DNA of 64,000 nt from Antedon bifida (Eukaryota; Echinodermata; Crinoidea; Comatulida; Antedonidae), in the NCBI GenBank assembly GCA_963402885.1, contig OY727094.1, positions 17,796,501-17,860,500 of the forward strand, in the 5' to 3' direction. This document shows positions 55,466 to 64,000 of this stretch, piece by piece (position 1 is the first letter of the stretch; each line of letters opens with the position of its first letter). The notes below the pieces were generated by a model. It did not search any database, was not told the origin of the DNA, and was given only the letters and a program-made list of their open reading frames with translations. A program made the position numbers and the translations under genes.

Positions 55466-57452
55466 CTGCAACCTTTGGACGCGTACACTACGTTTCGTAC
55501 GCATGGCAACTTCATAGGTTTCGCGTGGTGTAATCTACGCAAGCTAACATGCTACGCGTAGGCTACGCGTAGACTACGAAGCGATAGCTAGGAGGGGAAA
55601 TCCCAATGTTCAGATTATTGTGTACTGTGCTGCATGCACCAAACACGGAATTTGGATACTAGTTTTCATCAAATTTAAAATGCGAGTTAATTCTGTGAAG
55701 TAATAATAAATGTATTAATATTAGTATTAATTACTGTGTGTTGTGTTAAAATGGGACATTTATTTTTATGAAAGAAGAACAAGTGTACGTCTACAGTATC
55801 GGCCAACGTACGCTAAGGACGGCGGTCGTTGTCTGTTTGTGTGAAATGGCCTCCGACTAGGCCTAGCTAGCTAGCTAAAAAGGTAGGGTTACCTACCGAC
55901 AGTTTAATTTTAAAATAAGTGGTACGCCTAGCTAGTACTTATAGGCCTAGTTAGTAGTAGTACTGTATGATAATACATACTGTGTACAAGCGTTAAATAC
56001 GATGTACATGGCGTGAAAATGTGAAATAATGTGGTATAGCCTATAGTAACAGAAGGATATTTCCTCAATAACTTATATTTTTTTGTGCAATTATGTGTGT
56101 GTAGATAATATATTTTATTGTATATCTATTTATTATTTTACTAATAATTGTCAATCTTCAAGAAGAATTTCTGTTGTTATTTTATGATGATGATGGACAA
56201 ATAAAGCATTTCAGTATTCAGTATTCAGTATTCAATATGTAAGTTTTCGCCGTGTAGCTGCTGTTTACCCACGTGTGTGTATCGTGCAGTACTACTCTAC
56301 TGTCTGAACTATGTTTGTTTACTAGGCTATATAATGAACGATGTTTCGTTTTAAAATTGCGTTTAAATGAAATATTACGCTTATTTAGTACTATGGGATA
56401 ATATGCATTGTTTAAATACTGTAAATGTCAAAATAATAGAATACAAGTAGGTACGATATTTTTGTTCCAACGGAAATCGAGACGGATCACTCCATTCGTA
56501 ATTCATTCGCCCAGTGTGTTTATATCCATGTGTTTATGATCCGCGGATGGATACTCTCTCTGAACTGTACTTGTTATGTTTTGTTTAACCTTCAATTTAG
56601 TGAAGTTGAACTTTTAAATAAAGTCTTGCATATTTTACAATTTTAATTATAATTTATTTTTATTTATAACTAAAATAACATTTATTTAAATACTATCTAA
56701 TTTATTATCTCGCATGACTAAAAAACAAAACAACAAGATCAGGCAAGCACATGTTAATTGTGTCCTCCGATCCTCCTCCTCTCTGCTGATGACATGTTCT
56801 AAACGACCTGTAACTTGACCCTCCACCGATCCTCTGCTGCAGGTTGTTGTTACAATAGCTAACAATGGAGTTTGATGTACAGTTACGACAGTTTCAAGCC
56901 TGGATATTTTTTGTTTAAATGAAATATACTTCGACGTACTGTATTACTATTAATTACTTATAAAAAATTAACTTGTAATTTTAGGCCTACTACTAATACT
57001 ATTACTAGTAATAATGGAAGGTAGTCATAACGGTCCGTCATCAATGAATTTTGTACAATACTGGCTGGCGATGAATGTGAATGTACAGTCAGCAGAAGGC
57101 CTAGTTAATAAGACTTTTCGCGTCTAGCCTGGCTTTGAGCAGTTTTTAATTGCTATTTTCTTTAGAAAAATTTTTTTTTCAAGTATGTTTAATGATGATG
57201 ATATTATTGTATTGGCAAAACAATCGTTTCATTTTTATTTATTCGAACTTGTCATAGCCTGCTTAGCCGTCGACGATGTACGTGTACACAGTTACACGGT
57301 GACAGTTGAGTTTGGGGAATTCACACACACAGTTGATTTCAACGTAGGCTACGAATGCTGCGCTATGCCACGCACTACGAATGCTACGCCACGCAACCAC
57401 CACGCGACCGCCACGCGTAGACTACGTTACCTACGCGTGGCAAAAGTTGCAG
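55466..57452. mobile_element. TA-flanked inverted-repeat DNA element (~2.0 kb), rich in CGCGTAG motifs
   Basis: TA dinucleotides (55464-55465, 57453-57454) flank ends CTGCAACCTTTGGACGCGTA and, reversed, CTGCAACTTTTGCCACGCGT. Both ends hold clusters of CTACGCGTAG-like palindromes (55480-55585; 57345-57440). The interior has no transposase, so the element is nonautonomous. Superfamily is unclear; TA duplication is compatible with Tc1/mariner-like and other groups. Confidence 0.7.
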
Positions 57453-58089
57453 TAGTTTTTATCTGTACTGTAGCATACCAAGATACAGACACCAGCACAA
57501 GACAGAAAAACAAACAAAGTGATCACTGTGTGTGTATCATCCATGTGATACCAACATATTTTATGTTTTTATCCACTTTCAAATAATCAATAATCAGTAT
57601 TTTGTTTCACATGCTTAGAATTATTTACAGGGGTGGTAGCAAGACTATTGTAAGGGGATTGCTCAAATGTCCAGGGCCTTAGCCAGGATCTGAAAAGGGA
57701 ACAGGATTTAAAGCAAATTTTGTTAAATGACACATCTAGATGGCCGGAAATTCATAATAAATTGCACCTCTAGTACGCCGGAAAAGATACTTCAAAGCAT
57801 GCTAGGAAACAGAAATATGATCATAGCCTATTTTTTCCACCGGTACAACACATGCAACTAACATTGAAACAATAGGATAACATTTTTTTTGCATTTTCAA
57901 TTAACGTCAGGGGGATAATTCCGATACGGTAATAAATTCTAATCAATAAAATCAATTAATGCAAATCAATTAATATTATCAATTAATAATTGAAACAAGT
58001 TTTTAAAAATATGAAGCTGCTGCTATAAACATTGAGCAAAATATTAAATTTTATTATTTGAAATAAATGCTAAATCTATATTATAAGTG

Positions 58090-60560
58090 AGAGAGTTTGT
58101 ACGTCTGTTTGTTTGTTTGTTCGTTATTTGTTTGTGATGTCATTTTTGCTAGGGCTCGGGGTTGTAGGCTATCGAATTGTAAAATTATACTACAAAAGTT
58201 TTACAGTATTTGAATTATCCTCACCAAGGCGTTTGGGGAAATATCGATATAGATATACATATTTTAATCATTAACCAATATGACACCTTATATTCATTTA
58301 CACATTTAGCAAAGTACTTTAAAGCCCCCTTCCCTACGTTTTTTAGATCTAATTTAAGATCACAAACTATATTTAATGTAAAAATAATACTATATGGTCC
58401 TATTGCGATAACTTTTTTCGTCTTTAAACGGTTAAAAATGTGAAAAATAAGTCGATTCTAATAATTATAGCGGCCCGCTATAAATCCCAAAATGCATTGC
58501 GCGCGGATTGATATTTTTGTTTTTCACCTGTAATTCGCCCACTTTTCAATCGATCGTGAGGCCAAAACAAATGGAAGACTCCTAACTTTTCAGCGAAAAT
58601 ACCGGGTTTTCCCCAATTTGTATCAACGGAGTCTGGCAAAAATAGAAAGACAATTAATGCAGCAACTATACAACGTCAGGCTAGGTATATAGCTAGCGTA
58701 CGATGTTCGTACGTTACCGATGTTTACCAGCTAGGCCTAAGACCGTCCACGAGAGGTCGATCGCCGCGAGCTACTTAGGTAGTGCATTGTTTCACACTTT
58801 TTATCATAATTTACCATAAAACTTACATTTAAGACAAGGAATGACATGGGTTAATGTTTTTAAAGTGATATATATGTATTATTTTCCAAAAAACGTCCAA
58901 AATTGCAGGGAAGGGGTCTTTAACCATATCCAGCTATGTATCGGTCTCTTGGATTGTCTCATTACAGACATCCATTCCTGTGTGAACATATACACGTTCT
59001 TTACTGTTACTGTGGGAGAGGGGCGTTGGGAGATACGGTTTGGGAGTTGGGGTTCAGCGGATAGTGGGCATTTTGCTTAGGCTAGGAGTAGTGGAGATAG
59101 GGTGTTTGGGTTCAGGGGATAGTGGGGATTTTGGGGATTTTGCTTAGCCTAGGAATAGTAGGCTATCAAACTGACCAGAATTGTGGATGGAAAATGTTAC
59201 AGTATTTAATTATTTCTGGGAAACGGCTGTGATTTTGGGTTGGGGATGTAGGCCTATCACCATGACCGAAACTGGGAATGTTTTAAACTACATTTGAAAA
59301 CTGCCACTGAGGGATTATGGGTTGGGAGTGATGGCTAACATAATTTGTACTGGTACCGTCTTCAAAACATCACCCGGTTTCTGGGGTGTGTTGGGAGGAG
59401 GAGCGAAAATACTGGCGTAATGAAGTAGCCTAGGCCTATATGATTGAATTGTACAACGAAAATTTACTATGCCTACATTTGAACTGTCCAGGGGAGGAGG
59501 TAAGGTTTGTTGATTGTGGCTGCGATGGTGAGAGGAGAAAGAAGGCCGGAGGACCGCAGTATCAACATTACATATTTTAATTATCAGCCAATATGACACC
59601 TACTCATTTACACAGTTTACAACGTACTTAAGCCATAGGCCTATCATAGCTATGTATGCCCTCTCAATTTGAAGCTAAAGTTTAATTGAATTTGTCCTTT
59701 TCCCCACTTTCGATGTTTGTTCGTTATACAAATTTCTGTTTCTGCACGTAACCATACATATGGGGTATCAAAATGATCGCAATTGTACCAGGAAGGTTTT
59801 AAACTACATTTGAAAACTGCCACTGAGGGATTATGGGTTGTGAATGATGGCTAAAATAATTTGTACTGGAACCGTCTTAAACACATCACCCAGTATCTGG
59901 GGTGTGTTGGGAGGGAGGAGGAGCGGAAATACTGGCCGAATGAAGTAGCCTATATGATTGGAATTGTACTAGGGAAAGTTACTACATTTGATCTGTCCAG
60001 GGAAGGAGTTAAGGTTTGTTGATTTTGGCTGGGATGGTGAGAGGAGAAAGAAGGGTGGGGGACCACAGTATCAAAATTAGATATTTTAATTATCAAACAA
60101 TATGACACCTATTCATTTACACACTTACAACATACTTAAACTATAGGCATATCATAGCTATGTATACCACTCTCATTTAGACGCTAAAGTTGAATTGAAT
60201 TTAATTTGCACTGAGAAGAATAGGGAGATAAATTAATTTTGAAACCCGCCCTGGGTTAGGTTTAGGCTATCGAAGAGGTAATTCAGCAGTATTAAGCGGT
60301 ATCTAAATTAGATATTTTAATCATTAGCCAATATGACACTATTCATTTACACAGTTTGTACTTAAGCCATGCCTATCAGCTGTGTATCCCCTTCCTATTA
60401 TGAAGTTCTTGGAAGTAATATTTGTACTGGGAAGAATTTTTAACAAATCACCCGAGTGTTGGGTGTGATTGAGGTGAGTATAGGGAGTTACTGGCGTCCA
60501 GGGGGTTATGACGGTTTTATACTAATTTTAAAAGCCGCCCTGGGGCGGGTATAATTGCTA
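58090..60560. repeat. Tandem repeat, ~0.5-0.7 kb units, partly deleted
   Basis: The landmark CAATATGACACC recurs at about 58278, 59588, 60098 and 60330. The segments 59286-59695 and 59808-60195 are clearly homologous (GGGATTATGGGTTG, CTGGGGTGTGTTGGGAGG, GGTGAGAGGAGAAAGAAG). Unit length is about 511 bp between the best-kept copies. The first unit is enlarged by a MITE, and the last is shortened. No coding potential. Confidence 0.8.
58323..58919. mobile_element. piggyBac-like MITE, copy 2, inserted in the tandem repeat
   Basis: TTAA (58319-58322 and 58920-58923) flanks ends AGCCCCCTTCCCTACG and, reversed, AGACCCCTTCCCTGCA. It is about 95% similar to copy 1 across ~600 bp. The neighbouring repeat unit shows the empty site GTACTTAAGCCATA, which proves insertion into TTAA. 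Confidence 0.88.
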
Positions 60561-60638
60561 GTAAGTCATAAAACCACAATTTCCAAAATTCATTTTCATT
60601 TATTCACTATTATAAACTGTACAACAGTGTTGCTTAAA

Positions 60639-60881
60639 TCACACTCCAAAAATCGAAAATAAGAATATAGGAATATAAGGAAGCAAAAAGTTTTGAACGT
60701 CCGTAAATACTATGAAAACATTAATTAAATCAGATTTGAACCAGCTACGGACTTTGCCTTTAATATTAATATCGTTTCTTAGTCTATTTAAAAGTGTAGT
60801 ATAGGATCTACAGTGTTGAACATTGCTGACATGTCTAATGACTACACAAGACTCAAACTCATTAAGGATATCTGTTTGCAC
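60639..60881 (-). mobile_element. Short LINE reverse-transcriptase fragment
   Basis: The minus strand reads SYTTLLNRLRNDINIKGKVR followed by SWFKSDLINVF. This matches the LL-x-R-L-x-x-x-x-x-I-x-G-x-V-x-x-W-F-x-S-Y-L segment between RT motifs. Flanking RT motifs are missing. Only a remnant. Confidence 0.5.
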
Positions 60882-63000
60882 AGACGTTTCAGTACAGCTA
60901 TGTGCAATTTTATAGGCCGATTGTGGTTCGTTTAAATTATTATTCAGTAGTTAAACAATTTAACTACAGAACTCTCTAGAATAGAAGTAGGTACCTTGAA
61001 ACTGGCTTAAGTTTGTTGATATAAAGGAAGGTTTCTTAATTAAAGGATTGATTGCTGTTATGTTAATTCAGATGGTATGAGCAACAAATATGAAAATTGG
61101 ACTGTGTGGTGGACCTTTGGGCGAGTACTGCCCATGTGCTCTGATTTTAAAGTTATAAAAATTCAATATGGTTAATCCCTTTTGTAGTTCCCTTATTTGT
61201 GATTTTATTTACCATAGAGCTATATACCTCACATAATTTTTCCATTCTTATGAGGGACATATTGGGACCACAATTAACTGGATTGACCATTGTTTCTAGC
61301 AGTGTGATTGTATTAAAATGTCTTGATTTGACGTAATGCAGCTGACATTATTACCCCTGTCTAACTACATAATTTGCTTTAAATCAAATTATATTGTAGT
61401 ATAATAATTGCAATGATACTAATGCAGGATATAATTGCAATGAATTAACTGAAAATTATTATTATTATTGCACGTATTGTGCTCCTTCTCTTATAGAATT
61501 GTTTAATGGAAATTATTTCAACTGAAGTATGATCATAACTTTAATAATGATCATATACACTTAATTTAAAATTACAATTTAAAATCAATTATGAATGATT
61601 TAGCCTAAGAATATTTTTGGGTTTTTTAAAGAGAATAGCAAATCTCAATTTAACTTATTTACATTGCAGAAAGTAAGTATATCAAGTGTAAACAAACTTA
61701 GTTATGATTTTACCGGCATTTGTAAATAAGAAAGTTTGTAATTAAGAATTCCAGTGCGTAGGTGGAAAGTTTAACTGTATTATAATTATTATTTTTGACA
61801 ATTATGTTTTATAGCTTTGATTATTTGACATTGCTGCAAAAGGGCATTTTTGAATTTAAAAAAAGAAGAAAGAACACTGACAGATACATAAGCTGTAGTA
61901 TATATAAATCATAGAGTAATAACATATGAAAGATAAAATAAATAAAAACAAAATGTTAATTAGTTTCACATTTCCTTTATAATCAAATTTTGGAGATGGA
62001 TGACTTTTTAATCTATTAGCTACATTGTATATTTTAATAGTAATAAAAAAAATAAAAATGAAGCATTTATTACACACTCTAAGGTATGTAAACACAACTG
62101 AACTTAAGACCATCTTTCACATATTTTGTACATTTCTCAAATAAAAAATTAAAAATTAAAATCCTGAAACGTAACAAAAAACAAATTTAGCCTATTGAGT
62201 CTTCTTTAAAACTGTCCTTAACCATGGTGATATAAACAAGGGTTTGCAATGACATTACCTTTGTTTTACTCTCAAATTCATCAGAAAGGCATTCAAACAA
62301 TGTTTTATCTCAGAAAGATGAAGAAAACTAAGTTTTAGCTTTAGCAAACAAGTTTTATTTAGCACTCAAATTTAAAATTGATTATGACAAATTGTTATAG
62401 TAGGACATAGGAAAATTTTAGGAACATTATTTCTTTTAAAAACTTCATGATAGTAATACACGACAAACAAATCATTATGTCAATCTTGTGTTTAGTTTTA
62501 ATAAAGTTACTAAGTATGAGACTGATTAAGAGGCCTCAAATTTAATGATTTTCACATAATAGCTAAAATTAGAATATTATTTACTTATTTAAAAAATATT
62601 GGATCATTTATTGACAAAGTTGGGTACATTTTAAAAAACCTGACTTTAAAATAAATTAAGAGGCCAGCCAGTTACCATTTGCAGCCATTGAAGAAATGCA
62701 TAATTGTTTTCATTAATTCATTTTAAATATGTATTAAATATTTCTTTTTTGAAACCAGTGACCATCTACTGAATTTTCTGAAAAAAATACATATAACTAG
62801 AATTTAATTCGTCACTTTGACGAATTATAGGTGATCATTTTTATCATTTTACTGAAATTAATTTTTTTTAAACATGCACGTACGTTAACATACGATCGGA
62901 AAATGTTGATGTATGCCATCCTATTATATGCTTATAGTGCTGAGTTGTGCCTATATGCCATATACAATATGTACAGTATATACTGTATATCTATATACAG
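60882..63000. other. Intergenic stretch, nothing recognised
   Basis: AT-rich DNA, with a few poly-T/A tracts. No gene, RNA or tandem array seen. Confidence 0.35.
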
Positions 63001-63004
63001 TGTA

Positions 63005-63700
63005 GCATAGGTGAAATTACGGGACACACATGTTCTAATTTTTTGGCATGATGACGTTATCAAACTAAACTTTAAGATGACAATTTCGAAAGATAATTAA
63101 TTGAGCAAAAAAATATAAGATTTGGAAAAAAATTTGGCGCGTAGAAGCGCTGTGCGCGCTCTTTGAATTGTGTATAACTTTGACGAAAAATATGAAAAAA
63201 CTACTTTTTCACTTAAACTGGCCATATGTTAACGTCACAACATCCGATAGGCTTAATTTTTATATGAATTAATATCTACATTTTATCAGCTTTCATAATA
63301 AATTATAATCATCAAGGTAACCTTCAATTCTGAAGAGCTGTAAGATATTCAAATTTACTGCGAAGGTGAAATTACACGGCCTACGTTATTCAAGTTTTTA
63401 CGCGTGATGACGTCATTAAAATGAAGATAGTGTCAACTCATGATAAAGATAATTAATTAAGCAAGCACATACTGAAAGTTGTGCGAAATTCGAGCACACA
63501 TAACCAAGATGCGCTCTGTTGAATGTGATAATCTACACAAAAAGATAACAAATCCTAATTTTTAAATTCAAGTGGCCATTTGATGACGTCAAAACATTTT
63601 GTACGTAAAATGTGTACATGAATTCATATCTACAACTCAATGGCTTCCAGAATAAGTTAAAAAAATCGGGGGTCATCTTGCATTCTGAAGAATTATTTTC
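63005..63700. repeat. Diverged ~0.36-kb tandem duplication
   Basis: Two units start GGTGAAATTACGGG (63009) and GGTGAAATTACACG (63366). Shared landmarks are ATGATGACGT, AGATAATTAATT, GGCCAT-TGATGACGTCA-ACAT / GGCCAT-GTTAACGTCA-ACAT, GAATTAATATCTACA / GAATTCATATCTACA and ATTCTGAAGA. Units have diverged strongly. Noncoding. Confidence 0.7.
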
Positions 63701-64000
63701 ATTTTAAAAAAGACCTATTTTTCACCATTTTCAGAACTTTTGTAAAATTAATGTGCGCATTTTGTCATTTTTAACGTGCTCGTATAGCGTTATTTTAAGT
63801 CGGAACTGACTCAAATTTGGTGAATGTACTAAGGATGGTGAGTAGAATGAGATTTGTAAAAAAAATTCATGTTTTTTACGCTTTTTAAGTATCGCGCGCG
63901 CAAAAACGCATTTTTGCGCAGTAATTTTTTGAAACACGCAAATGGCCTAATTCATGCTCTAAATTGATCAAAACTTAGTTTTGAGCGTTTTAAATTTTTA
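63701..64000. other. Window end, nothing recognised
   Basis: AT-rich with a small CGCGCGCGCAAAAACGCA patch near 63890. No gene supported. Confidence 0.35.

Noticed and set aside
57185-57586. 133-residue plus-strand frame
   Set aside because: It runs across the right inverted end of the TA-flanked element (ATPRNHHATATRRLRYLRVAK is the palindrome cluster translated).

Overview
The window is AT-rich animal DNA. It has short exons with canonical GT/AG borders, long introns, LINEs, DNA-transposon remnants and many intronic satellites. The metazoan gene families (myosin; ankyrin/death-domain/ROCO) and the scattered GGCCTAG/CTAGGC-type intergenic sequence suggest an invertebrate deuterostome. An echinoderm is my best guess, but it is only a guess because no RNA marker is present.

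Left edge (1-3.4 kb, + strand): the last four exons of an unconventional myosin. They encode the end of the motor/converter, about three IQ motifs (resembling myosin XIX in spacing), an acidic/lysine-rich tail with an in-frame 45-bp coding minisatellite, and a short hydrophobic C-terminus that could be a membrane tail anchor. A tRNA-like sequence lies in the intron before these exons.

Centre (5.9-51.7 kb, - strand): one large multi-exon gene, reconstructed exon by exon from splice sites and phases. Reading 5' to 3' (right to left), it encodes ankyrin repeats (51.6, 39.9, 36.6, 35.6, 34.2 kb), a short linker, a death domain (33.2 kb), a ROC GTPase domain (P-loop at 32.5 kb, WDFGGQ at 21.0 kb, THYE at 19.8 kb), a complete COR domain (14.2-11.2 kb), two charged linker exons, and a terminal array of four death-domain exons (8.9, 8.1, 7.3, 6.1 kb) ending in a TAG with a polyadenylation signal behind it. 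This is an ankyrin/death/ROCO protein, related in parts to DAPK and other ROCO proteins but without a kinase here. It looks like a receptor-proximal or apoptosis/innate-immunity scaffold GTPase. Two of the terminal death-domain exons are a recent 817-bp tandem duplication, another is frame-disrupted, and one ankyrin exon carries an in-frame TGA. The gene is therefore either actively remodelling or partly decaying, or this assembly has local errors.

Introns and intergenic DNA hold five prominent minisatellites/satellites (44, 67, 69, 51 and 44 bp), a 155-bp satellite, and two near-complete non-LTR retrotransposons: a single-ORF YVDD element at 27.8-31.5 kb and a CR1-type PHD + EN/RT element at 43.5-47.6 kb. 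There are also several decayed reverse-transcriptase fragments.

Right part (51.7-64 kb): no host gene was recognised. It contains terminal-inverted-repeat DNA elements: a TTA-flanked 1.0-kb Harbinger-like element, a TA-flanked 2.0-kb element full of CGCGTAG motifs, and a TTAA-flanked piggyBac-like MITE inserted inside a ~0.5-kb tandem repeat. A second copy of that MITE sits at 37.9 kb. A diverged 0.36-kb tandem duplication lies near the right edge.
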